12,838 nucleotides of DNA. Origin: Candidatus Bipolaricaulota bacterium. Its GTDB lineage: Bacteria > Bipolaricaulota > Bipolaricaulia > UBA7950 > UBA9294. The notes beneath the pieces were generated by a model. The model did not search any database and was not told where the DNA came from. It saw only the letters and a list, made by a program, of their open reading frames with translations. Positions 1 to 6,367 of the stretch are shown here, piece by piece (the stretch's first letter is position 1; each line of letters starts with the position of its first letter). The translations under genes and the position numbers were made by a program. Where the stretch lies: assembly GCA_003979035.1 (NCBI GenBank), contig RXOA01000125.1, positions 1-12,838 on the forward strand, read 5' to 3'.

Positions 1-294
1 AAGGCAATGACGATTGCCGTGGCTTCCCTCGGGGGATGGGCCGTCGCGGAAGACGGGATGATCCGTGCCTTGAGGCTCGCGGTGGGGTCGGTGGCCCCGA
101 CGCCGCTACGGTTGAGATCCGTCGAACAGCACCTTGTCGGACGATCGATCGGATGCGAAACGGCGAACGAAGTTCAAGGGATGGTCGCCGACCTTGTCTC
201 GCCGATCGACGATGTGCGAGGGAGCGGCTCCTATCGGCGGCAGGTGGTTACGGAGCTTGCGGCACGGTTCATCAGGGAGCTTGGAAATGGCTGA
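1..294 (+). CDS. Molybdenum hydroxylase FAD-binding subunit, C-terminal end (partial)
   Basis: The reading frame is open from the first base, so the gene begins upstream of the window; about 97 codons are visible. The piece matches the C-terminal domain of the FAD-binding (medium) subunit of xanthine dehydrogenase/CO dehydrogenase-type enzymes: an early TIAVASLGGW strand, then LAVGSVAPTPLR, and near the end SPIDDVRGSGSYRR, which resembles the family's conserved closing motif. In the family this subunit carries electrons from the molybdenum and 2Fe-2S subunits to an acceptor through FAD, in the cytoplasm. The stop codon overlaps the start of the hydantoinase gene by 8 bp, which indicates an operon with translational coupling. 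Inference: xanthine dehydrogenase-like, because of the purine/pyrimidine-type neighbour; the FAD-binding N-terminal domain cannot be seen, and the substrate cannot be told from this part. Confidence 0.8.
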   Translation, partial: KAMTIAVASLGGWAVAEDGMIRALRLAVGSVAPTPLRLRSVEQHLVGRSIGCETANEVQGMVADLVSPIDDVRGSGSYRRQVVTELAARFIRELGNG

Positions 295-1696
295 GCTGCA
301 GCTTGTTGTTCGAAACGGCACGGCGTTCTGCCACGGACGAGCGCAGCGTGCCGACGTCGCAGTCGAGGACGGGCGAATCGTGGCCCTTGGCGATCGGTTG
401 CGGGGGAAGCGCGAGGTCGATGCCACGGGATGCTGGGTGATGCCCGGCATTGTCGATGCCCACACGCACATGGCCCTTCCGGTGTGCGGATTGAGATCAG
501 GCGACGACTTCGACAGCGGCACCAGGGCGGCAGCATTCGGTGGTGTAACGTGTATTGTCGATTTCTCCGTCGCCGAGCCGGGGATGAGCCTGGCCGCGTC
601 GATCGAGTCTCGTCGCGAACAGGCTGCCGTGAGTGTCGTCGATTACAGCTTGCACAGCGAGGTGGTCGGAATGACGCCGTCGCGTTTGGACGAGTTTGCC
701 GACGCGTGCCGTCTCGGCGTGAGGTCGTTCAAGTTCTACACTACGTACTCCGATTCGGGACGAATGACGGATGACGGCATGTTGTTTCGCTGCTTCCGTC
801 GACTGGCCTTGCTTGGCGGGCGGGCAGTGGTGCACGCGGAGAACGATGCGATCGTTCTCTCCATGACCAAGGAGCTTCTCTCGAAGGGCAGAACGTCGAT
901 CACGGATCTGCCCGATGCTCGCCCTTCCGTGTGCGAAGCGGAGGCCGTATCGCGCGTTTGCTTGCTTGCGCGACACGCCGGAGTGGAGCTGAGAATCGCC
1001 CATCTCACGTCCGGGGACGGATTGGCAGAAATCGCCGCGGCGCGGCGGCGATCGAATGCCGGCGCGCCTTCAAGAGTGTGGGTGGAGACGTGCCCCCAAT
1101 ACCTGCTGCTGGATGAGACCTCGTATGAACAAGCGTGCGGGAGATGTTTCGCGGCGACACCGCCGCTGAGGACATCCGAGGATCGTCTGGCACTGTGGAA
1201 TGGGATCGCCGAAGGAATGATCGACCTTGTCGCAACCGATCATTGTCCGTTCACACGGGCCGAAAAGACGATGAGCGAGCGGTTCGTTGATTTGCCGTAC
1301 GGGATCCCGGGAGTGGAGACACTGCTTCCGCTGCTTCTCGGAGAGGTCCTCGGCTCCGGACGGATTGGCTCGGAGCGACTGGTTGAACTTCTTTGCGAAG
1401 GGCCGGCTCGGGCGCTGGGGCTGTGGCCGCGCAAAGGTGTGCTTGCCGTGGGGGCGGACGCGGACATTGTCATTGTGGATCCACGGGAGCGGCGATCGAT
1501 TCGGACGGATGATCTTCACATGGCAACGGATTTCTCACCGTACGAGGGCCACGAGGTTGTCGGATGGCCGAGAGTGACGATCGTACGTGGGAAGATTGTG
1601 GTCGAAGAGGGACGCTTCGTCGGCGAGACGGGCTGGGGTCGGTTCGTTCCCCAGCAGCCGACAGCCGGGTCTCGGGAGCTGGAACGAGCCATCTGA
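287..1696 (+). CDS. hydA: Dihydropyrimidinase / D-hydantoinase family amidohydrolase
   Basis: 469 aa, a usual length for the family. It would hydrolyse the cyclic amide of dihydropyrimidines or 5-substituted hydantoins in the cytoplasm. The binuclear metal site is complete: D57-A-H59-T-H61, a lysine for carboxylation at K149 (in RSFKFYTTY), H183 (VVHAEN), H239 (IAHLTS) and D318 (VATDHCPF). Further family signatures are ETCPQYLLLD and YGIPGVET, and the C-terminal ADADIVIVDP strand. The start at 287 was chosen because AGGGAG (274-279) lies 7 nt upstream and the preceding gene ends at 294; the frame is open further upstream, but that would overlap the upstream gene heavily. E. coli places a hydantoinase (HyuA) beside its xanthine dehydrogenase genes, so pairing with a molybdenum hydroxylase is known. 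Allantoinase is the main alternative, but the GTRAAAFGGVT and ETCPQYLLLD regions read as dihydropyrimidinase. True substrate unknown. Confidence 0.92.
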   Translation: MAELQLVVRNGTAFCHGRAQRADVAVEDGRIVALGDRLRGKREVDATGCWVMPGIVDAHTHMALPVCGLRSGDDFDSGTRAAAFGGVTCIVDFSVAEPGMSLAASIESRREQAAVSVVDYSLHSEVVGMTPSRLDEFADACRLGVRSFKFYTTYSDSGRMTDDGMLFRCFRRLALLGGRAVVHAENDAIVLSMTKELLSKGRTSITDLPDARPSVCEAEAVSRVCLLARHAGVELRIAHLTSGDGLAEIAAARRRSNAGAPSRVWVETCPQYLLLDETSYEQACGRCFAATPPLRTSEDRLALWNGIAEGMIDLVATDHCPFTRAEKTMSERFVDLPYGIPGVETLLPLLLGEVLGSGRIGSERLVELLCEGPARALGLWPRKGVLAVGADADIVIVDPRERRSIRTDDLHMATDFSPYEGHEVVGWPRVTIVRGKIVVEEGRFVGETGWGRFVPQQPTAGSRELERAI

Positions 1697-1702
1697 TGCT
1701 CG

Positions 1703-1710
1703 AAAGGAGG
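1703..1710 (+). promoter_or_regulatory. Strong Shine-Dalgarno site of the lipoprotein gene
   Basis: AAAGGAGG lies 4 nt before the ATG at 1715, inside the 18-bp gap after the hydantoinase stop. It is among the best ribosome binding sites in the window and suggests that this gene is translated efficiently from the shared message rather than by coupling. Confidence 0.8.
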
Positions 1711-1714
1711 AGCG

Positions 1715-2146
1715 ATGAGACGGTGGATGAGCGTTGTTGTGCTGTTCGTGGTGCTCGCCCTGGGTGCGGTGGTGGGTTGCGACCTGCTGTTTGTCGATCA
1801 TTCTCCCGTCGCCGTGTTTGACGTGTTCCACCCCGTCGAAGAAGAGCCGCTGGTGGTGACGCTGGATGCAGGCGCGTCGTATGATGAAGATGAGGATCCG
1901 ATCATCGCCTATCTCTGGGCCATCACGAAGCTCGGCGGCGACATCGGTGACGGGGTGGAGTACTACCCGTTGGGCTGGACGACCGACAATGTGACGGAGG
2001 AGGCGATTACGATCGAGTTCCCGGTTGAAGGGACCTACACGGTGCAATTGCAGGTTCGCTCGTCACGCAACGGTGTCGTGAAGTCATCCGAAATCGTTGC
2101 CAGGGATGTGATTGTGCCTGGTGTGCCCGTTGCGCCGACTGTCTAG
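1715..2146 (+). CDS. Small lipoprotein with one PKD-like domain
   Basis: 143 aa. The N-terminus is a lipoprotein signal: MRRW, a hydrophobic stretch to about residue 20, then the lipobox VVGC with the acylated cysteine at position 22. The rest resembles a single PKD-type beta-sandwich: LDAGASYDEDEDPIIAYLW matches the family's start (a polar Asp-rich loop, then a Y-x-W strand) and EGTYTVQLQV its last strands, with about 35 residues inserted between. PKD domains are extracellular binding or spacer modules, so a membrane-anchored surface protein is expected. The gene starts 18 bp after the hydantoinase gene on the same strand with no terminator in between, so co-transcription is likely. Why a surface lipoprotein should follow catabolic enzymes is unclear; it could be a substrate-binding accessory or simply read through. 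Specific function unknown. Confidence 0.8.
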   Translation: MRRWMSVVVLFVVLALGAVVGCDLLFVDHSPVAVFDVFHPVEEEPLVVTLDAGASYDEDEDPIIAYLWAITKLGGDIGDGVEYYPLGWTTDNVTEEAITIEFPVEGTYTVQLQVRSSRNGVVKSSEIVARDVIVPGVPVAPTV

Positions 2147-2194
2147 CCGACGCACGCGGTTGTCCCGGCGTGTCGTCGACGCATCGGGGCAGGG
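2147..2194. other. Short convergent intergenic gap, no clear terminator
   Basis: The 48 bp separate the stops of the lipoprotein and acetyltransferase genes. Only an imperfect pairing (CCGACGC with GCATCGG, one mismatch) is seen, with no T tract on either strand, so it is not called a terminator. Confidence 0.5.
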
Positions 2195-2644
2195 CTAGAT
2201 GTCGGGACGATCCCGTTTGGTGAAGTAGTGGATGTCATCGTGGCGCGAATAGCCAAGCGTGACGAAGAGCTGCTCCGAAGCATCGTTTCCATCTTCGATC
2301 AGGCAACCGATGATCTCGATTCCGTTTCTGCGTAGCTCCGCTTCGGCGACGGCAACCAATGCCTGAGCAACACCGCGTCGCCGCCATCGCGGGTCAACGG
2401 CGAGGCGGTTGATCCATCCCTTCCGTCCGTCGTGGGTGGCAAAGACTGTTCCGATCAGCGTCTCGTCCGGATCCACCGCGACAAGAAAGGATGCTGTGTT
2501 GTCGGAAAGCTCCCTGCGGATGTGTTGCTCGGAGTCTCTTCCGTTCGGACGTGATGGCAGGCCGCAGTGGGTCCAAAGGGAGCGGACGCGGCTGAAGTCG
2601 TCGGGATTCATGGGCCGGATGGCGAACCGAGCAGGTGTGGTCAT
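2195..2644 (-). CDS. GNAT family N-acetyltransferase, YpeA-like
   Basis: 149 aa. The sequence follows the GNAT fold: IRPMNPDDF opens strand 1, FLVAVDPDETLIGTVFA covers the central strands, INRLAVDPRWRRRGVAQALV is motif A with the acetyl-CoA pyrophosphate loop R-R-R-G-V-A, and ASEQLFVTLGYSRHD is the late helix and strand. The layout, including DDFSRVRSLW and the region around SFLVAV, resembles E. coli YpeA, a member of unknown substrate. The ATG at 2644 was preferred to an in-frame TTG at 2683, because homology starts just after it; no clear Shine-Dalgarno precedes it. The gene ends 48 bp from the end of the lipoprotein gene, converging on it, and diverges from the sigma factor gene. The acetylated substrate (protein N-terminus, lysine or small amine) cannot be told. 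Confidence 0.85.
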   Translation of the reverse strand: MTTPARFAIRPMNPDDFSRVRSLWTHCGLPSRPNGRDSEQHIRRELSDNTASFLVAVDPDETLIGTVFATHDGRKGWINRLAVDPRWRRRGVAQALVAVAEAELRRNGIEIIGCLIEDGNDASEQLFVTLGYSRHDDIHYFTKRDRPDI

Positions 2645-2654
2645 GGAGAACGAA

Positions 2655-2683
2655 AGTCTAGTCCGGGTTCCGGTCGGCCGCAA
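2655..2683 (-). promoter_or_regulatory. Weak promoter candidate for the acetyltransferase gene
   Basis: On the minus strand TTGCGG (2678-2683) and TAGACT (2655-2660) are separated by 17 bp. The -10 matches the consensus at 4 of 6 positions and the -35 at 3 of 6. Transcription would begin about 4-5 nt before the ATG at 2644, giving a nearly leaderless message, which agrees with the absence of a Shine-Dalgarno there. Weak evidence only. Confidence 0.3.
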
Positions 2684-2694
2684 GCGATCGACCC

Positions 2695-2723
2695 TTCACT
2701 TCGGGGGTAGAATCTGCTATACT
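2695..2723 (+). promoter_or_regulatory. Sigma-70-type promoter of the sigma factor gene
   Basis: TTCACT (2695-2700, 4 of 6 to TTGACA), a 17-bp spacer and TATACT (2718-2723, 5 of 6 to TATAAT), with the extended -10 dinucleotide TG at 2715-2716. Transcription should begin near 2730, leaving a leader of about 165 nt before the preferred start at 2895. Housekeeping sigma genes often depend on their own product, so autoregulation is possible but not shown. Confidence 0.7.
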
Positions 2724-2883
2724 ACTCCGGTTAAACCATCGGCTTTGGATGATCATTGATAGCAGGCGTCGCAGTGTCGGCGCTGGAAGTGTCAAATTAG
2801 CAGGTTGGGGAATCGGGGGATGTCGTCTCCCGATTCATTTTGGCTTGTAGATGACTGGTACACACTTCGCGCGGTGGTGGACC

Positions 2884-2889
2884 AGGAGG
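2884..2889 (+). promoter_or_regulatory. Ribosome binding site that decides the sigma factor start
   Basis: AGGAGG lies 5 nt before the ATG at 2895. The other in-frame starts, TTG 2805 and ATG 2820, have only G-runs upstream at poor distance, so this site supports 2895. Confidence 0.65.
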
Positions 2890-2894
2890 ATAGG

Positions 2895-3836
2895 ATGAAC
2901 CAGGGAAAGGCAACACTGAATCTTACCGAGCAGCTGCATGAAACCAGGCTCCCCGAAATGGATCTGGAGTCGCGGGAGCGTGCCTCGCGTTCCGACAACC
3001 CGATCCGAACCTACTTCGGGGAGATCAGTCGCGTTCCACTGCTGACGCGAGAGGACGAAGTCCGATTGTCGAAGCGCATCGAGAACGGCGACGCTCGGGC
3101 ACGCGAAGAACTGGCCGAAGCCAACCTGCGGCTGGTTGTGTCGATCGCGAAGAAATACCGGGGTTGCGGTTTGCCGTTCCTGGATCTGATTCAAGAGGGC
3201 AATCTCGGGTTGATGAAGGCGATTGAGAAGTTCGACTACAAGAAAGGGTACAAGTTCTCGACCTACGCCACATGGTGGATCCGACAGGCGATCCTCCGTG
3301 CGATCACCAACCGTTCGCGAACGATCCGCGTGCCGACGCACATCAATGAGTTGATTCGCAAGATCTACCAGGTCGAGCGCAACCACCTCAAGGAGTTTGG
3401 CGAACTCCCGACGCCGGAGAGCCTTGCCGACGAACTGGAGACTTCGGTCGAGAACATCATCAAGGCGAAGAAGACAGCGCAAAGCATGACCTCGCTGGAC
3501 ATGCCGATCGGCTACGATGACGACGGATCGGTTCTCGGCGATTTCATCGAGGACCAAAGCGCGGAATCGCCGGAGCGACAGACGTTCGAACACCTTCTCT
3601 TCGAGGAGCTGGAGCGGGCGCTTGACGAGCGACTGACCGATCGCGAGAAGCGGATCCTCGAACTGCGCTATGGACTGAATGATTACCAACCACGAACCCT
3701 GGACGAGGTCGGCTTGGAATTCGGAATCAGTCGAGAGCGTGTTCGTCAAATCCAAAAAGAGGCGCTCGCCAAACTTCAGGATTCGGAACTGCGTCAGCGG
3801 CTGGAGTGGTTCAAGCTCCTCTCCGAGGAGCCGTAG
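2895..3836 (+). CDS. rpoD: RNA polymerase sigma factor, RpoD/SigA type
   Basis: 313 aa from the preferred start. Regions in order: 1.2 (about 34-64, DNPIRTYFGEISRVPLL), 2 (about 78-140, with GLPFLDLIQEGNLGLMKAIE for core binding and the aromatic FSTYATWWIRQAI that melts and reads the -10), 3 (about 142-220, TIRVPTHINELIRKI) and 4 (about 235-297, DEVGLEFGISRERVRQIQKE, the helix-turn-helix reading the -35). Region 1.1 and the long non-conserved region of the proteobacterial protein are missing, as in many short group 1 or group 2 factors. The region 2.4 match to the housekeeping form and the TATACT/TATAAT boxes in this window make a primary sigma likely; a group 2 paralogue cannot be excluded. 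Starting at ATG 2820 would add 25 residues of unclear homology. The gene stands alone with its own promoter, converging on topA. Confidence 0.93.
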   Translation: MNQGKATLNLTEQLHETRLPEMDLESRERASRSDNPIRTYFGEISRVPLLTREDEVRLSKRIENGDARAREELAEANLRLVVSIAKKYRGCGLPFLDLIQEGNLGLMKAIEKFDYKKGYKFSTYATWWIRQAILRAITNRSRTIRVPTHINELIRKIYQVERNHLKEFGELPTPESLADELETSVENIIKAKKTAQSMTSLDMPIGYDDDGSVLGDFIEDQSAESPERQTFEHLLFEELERALDERLTDREKRILELRYGLNDYQPRTLDEVGLEFGISRERVRQIQKEALAKLQDSELRQRLEWFKLLSEEP

Positions 3837-3909
3837 GGCGGGAGCGGTCGATCACGGCCGGAAGCCCACATCGAGTGTGTGGTGGACCCTCTTGGCGTAG
3901 GACATGACA

Positions 3910-3937
3910 GCGGGTCGAGGTAACTTCCTCGACCCGC
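3910..3937. terminator. Perfect hairpin between convergent rpoD and topA
   Basis: An 11-bp perfect stem (3910-3920 with 3927-3937) closes the 6-nt loop TAACTT. It sits 73 nt after the rpoD stop and 8 nt after the topA stop. Neither side has a run of T, so it may act as a weak or factor-assisted bidirectional terminator or as a 3'-end stabiliser. The rest of this 109-bp gap shows nothing else. Confidence 0.6.
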
Positions 3938-3945
3938 ATCACTTC

Positions 3946-6255
3946 TCAGACGTCGGCTGCCTCGCCCAGGTCATGTCCTTGGGCGGTTGAGTCGATGGTG
4001 TTTGCCTCGGCATAGCCGCACTCCTTCCGTGTGCATTGAAGGCGTTCCCCTTGCTCCCGCTCGACGAGCACGCCTCCGTCGCAAGCGGGGCAGCGTCTTA
4101 TGGGGCGATCGCTCATGGCGAAGCGGCATGCTGGGTAATTGCTGCAGCTGTAGAAGGTTCGCCGGCGTTTGGAGGAATACTTCTCGACAAGCTCGCCCTT
4201 GTCGCAAGCCGGACACAACACGTGGGTCGAGACGGATGCCGTTTCGCCGCAATCAGGGCTTGGGCATCGGTAATACCGACCGAATCGCCCGCTACGAAGC
4301 TCCATGTCGCTTCCGCACTTGGGGCAGGGGGTTGGTTTGTGTGTGAGGCGATCCTCGTGCTCCAGGGCCTCACGGATGATCAGAACGCCGTTCTCAAATC
4401 GGTACGGGAGATCCGCGGGCAGGGAGCGGGTCTGGCGACAGTCGGGATAGGTGGAACATCCGAGAAACGCAGAACCTTTCCAGTAGCGGAGTTCCATCTG
4501 CGCTTCGCAGCTGGGGCAAGGCACATCGGTCATGACTCGGAAGGGGAACTCCGCTGCCTGCATTGCCGCTTCGAGCGAAGCGAGTCGATCGGCAAACGGC
4601 GAGTAGAAGTCCTTGAGCGCGTCCAGCCGGGACAGATCGCCTTCCTCGACGCGATCGAGATCCTCTTCCATGTGTGCGGTGAACGAGGGGTTGATCGTAT
4701 CGGCGAAGAACTGGGACAGGAAATTGACCACGACGTGCCCCAGCAGCGTCGGGCGAAGGCTGCTCTTGTTGCGGACGGCGTAGCCGCGGTCTTGGATGAC
4801 CGAAATGATCGAGGCATACGTGCTCGGGCGTCCGATTCCCTCCTTCTCCAGAAGATTGACCAGCCCGGCCTCGCTGTAGCGGCGTGGTGGCTCGGTAAAC
4901 TTCTGCTGCTTGTCGATTTCCTGAAGAGTGACGCGCTCTCCTTGCTTGAGCGACGATGGCACGGAAGTCTCTCCGGCGCGCTCCTTCGCGGGCGGGTACA
5001 AACGGAGGAATCCATCGAAAATCTGTTCGCTGCCGGTCGCCTCGAGGACGTACACATCGCCGGTGATCACGGCTTTTCGCTGCAGGAAGACGGCGGTCGC
5101 CATCTGGGTGGCGAGGAAGCGGTTGTAGATCAGGCGGTATAGCTTGATCTGATCCGGCGACAAATGGGAGGCGATGCTCTCCGGCGTACGTCGAACATCC
5201 GTTGGACGGATCGCCTCGTGTGCATCCTGGGATCGCTTCTTGTTCTCGTAGGAGCGCACTTCGGGCGAGACGAAGTCACTTCCATACAGCTCAAGGACCA
5301 TTTTTCGCGCTTCAGAGACCGCTTCCGGCGCGAGCCGGACCGAATCCGTTCGCATGTACGTGATCAATCCGACGTCGGCTTCGGAAAGGGCAATCCCTTC
5401 ATACAGTTCTTGAGCCGTACGCATCGTGCGCTTGGGGCTAAAACCGAGCTGCGAAGAGGCGCTCTGCTGGAGAGAGCTGGTGATAAACGGCGGCGGCGGT
5501 TCTCTTCGTCGCTTCGATTGCGTGAGCTGCTCGACGACAAGTGATGTCTTGCCGAGATCTGCAGCGATCTTCTCGGCTTGCTGCGACGAGCTGACGGCGG
5601 CCTTCTCTCCCGAAATCGACGTGAGCTTGGCAAGGAACGATTCCCCGTCGGCAAGCCGCGCGAAGATCTCCCAATACTCCGCGGGAACGAATCGCGAGAT
5701 GGCGTCCTCGCGATCGCAAAGGAAGCGAAGGGCCACCGACTGCACCCGACCAGCGGACAATCCTTCGAACCGGTTCCCGGCGATGGCTCTCGAGAGAAGC
5801 GGACTGATCTGATAGCCGACGAGGCGGTCGAGGATGCGGCGGGTGCGCTGCGCTTCGACACGGTTGAGATCGACCTTCTCTGGGGACCGAAGTGCGGCGA
5901 GGATTGCCGGCTTCGTGATCTCATTGAACAGCGGGCGTACGTAGGCGTCTTCATTGGTGTTGACCCGCTTGAGAATCGAATAGAGGTCGTAGGCGATGGC
6001 CTCTCCCTCCCGATCATGGTCGGTGGCGAGGAAGATCGTTTCCGCGGATTTGGCGGCATCGCGCAGTTCCTGGATGCGCTTGTTTCGTTTCGTGACGAGC
6101 TTCGGTTCGAACCCCTTTTCGATGTCTACGCCGAGGTCATTCTTAGGAAGATCGCGCACATGTCCTTGCGACGAGAGAACTTCGTAGGTTTTGTCAAGAT
6201 ACTGCCTGATGGTTCGCGCCTTGGTCGGCGATTCGACAATAATCAGGTGCGTCAA
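3946..6255 (-). CDS. topA: DNA topoisomerase I (type IA)
   Basis: 769 aa. The enzyme relaxes negative supercoils by cutting one strand. N-terminal Toprim domain: LIIVESPTKA with E8, then TDHDREGEA with the metal-binding pair D79/D81. Catalytic tyrosine: Y300 in GLITYMRTDSVRL, which forms the 5'-phosphotyrosine link. The C-terminus holds four zinc ribbons with paired cysteines beginning near residues 580, 644, 681 and 720 (CPSC, CPKC, CPAC, CPAC), then a short acidic tail. The start is TTG 6255: AAAGGAG (6265-6271) lies 9 nt upstream and MTHLIIVESP matches the family's usual first residues. A TTG at 6276 would put the ribosome site inside the gene and the start within a few nt of the predicted transcription start. 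It diverges from the double-kinase gene. Loss of all zinc ribbons occurs in some homologues; here they are complete. Confidence 0.96.
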   Translation of the reverse strand: MTHLIIVESPTKARTIRQYLDKTYEVLSSQGHVRDLPKNDLGVDIEKGFEPKLVTKRNKRIQELRDAAKSAETIFLATDHDREGEAIAYDLYSILKRVNTNEDAYVRPLFNEITKPAILAALRSPEKVDLNRVEAQRTRRILDRLVGYQISPLLSRAIAGNRFEGLSAGRVQSVALRFLCDREDAISRFVPAEYWEIFARLADGESFLAKLTSISGEKAAVSSSQQAEKIAADLGKTSLVVEQLTQSKRRREPPPPFITSSLQQSASSQLGFSPKRTMRTAQELYEGIALSEADVGLITYMRTDSVRLAPEAVSEARKMVLELYGSDFVSPEVRSYENKKRSQDAHEAIRPTDVRRTPESIASHLSPDQIKLYRLIYNRFLATQMATAVFLQRKAVITGDVYVLEATGSEQIFDGFLRLYPPAKERAGETSVPSSLKQGERVTLQEIDKQQKFTEPPRRYSEAGLVNLLEKEGIGRPSTYASIISVIQDRGYAVRNKSSLRPTLLGHVVVNFLSQFFADTINPSFTAHMEEDLDRVEEGDLSRLDALKDFYSPFADRLASLEAAMQAAEFPFRVMTDVPCPSCEAQMELRYWKGSAFLGCSTYPDCRQTRSLPADLPYRFENGVLIIREALEHEDRLTHKPTPCPKCGSDMELRSGRFGRYYRCPSPDCGETASVSTHVLCPACDKGELVEKYSSKRRRTFYSCSNYPACRFAMSDRPIRRCPACDGGVLVEREQGERLQCTRKECGYAEANTIDSTAQGHDLGEAADV

Positions 6256-6264
6256 CGGATTCGG

Positions 6265-6271
6265 CTCCTTT
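6265..6271 (-). promoter_or_regulatory. Ribosome binding site that decides the topA start
   Basis: Read on the minus strand this is AAAGGAG, 9 nt before TTG 6255. It makes the upstream in-frame TTG at 6276 an unlikely start. Confidence 0.65.
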
Positions 6272-6284
6272 CCCAATGCGGGCC

Positions 6285-6316
6285 ATTATACTGAAGGGTG
6301 AGATGGATCAAGTCAA
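6285..6316 (-). promoter_or_regulatory. topA promoter with consensus -10 and unusual spacer
   Basis: On the minus strand TATAAT (6285-6290) is a perfect -10. Two -35 candidates exist: TTGACT at 6311-6316 (5 of 6, spacer 20 bp) and TTGATC at 6306-6311 (4 of 6, spacer 15 bp); neither has the usual 17. Transcription would start near 6278, about 23 nt before the topA start. Promoters with non-optimal spacers can be sensitive to supercoiling, which would suit a gene for the relaxing enzyme; that link is inference. Confidence 0.6.
6287..6292 (+). promoter_or_regulatory. Possible -10 box for the double P-loop gene
   Basis: TATACT on the plus strand, the same -10 hexamer as in the rpoD promoter, shares four bases with the topA -10 on the other strand. 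No convincing -35 lies 15-19 bp upstream. If used, the leader would be about 70 nt to ATG 6368. Confidence 0.35.
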
Positions 6317-6367
6317 TCTCCACCGCCGCACGGGGCGGGGATGAGACCGGGCAAGAAGGGACGTGTG

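Noticed and set aside
134..286. Upstream extension of the hydantoinase frame from 134
   Set aside because: It lies wholly inside the FAD-subunit gene in another frame and has no family similarity; ATG 287 has a ribosome site and begins at the first conserved strand.
2835..3755. 306-codon open frame on the minus strand opposite rpoD
   Set aside because: It is the antisense of a highly conserved sigma factor gene; its translation shows no recognisable domain, and long antisense frames are common in GC-rich genes.
3910..3937. Hairpin read as an operator or attachment site
   Set aside because: Its position between two convergent stops fits a terminator or 3'-end structure better; no second copy is seen in the window.
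4036..5142. 368-codon open frame on the plus strand opposite topA
   Set aside because: topA is certain on the other strand with all catalytic residues; the antisense product matches nothing and has no ribosome site. The same holds for 5578-6294.
6255..6276. TTG 6276 as the topA start
   Set aside because: It lies about 2 nt from the predicted transcription start, and the AAAGGAG site would fall inside the gene.
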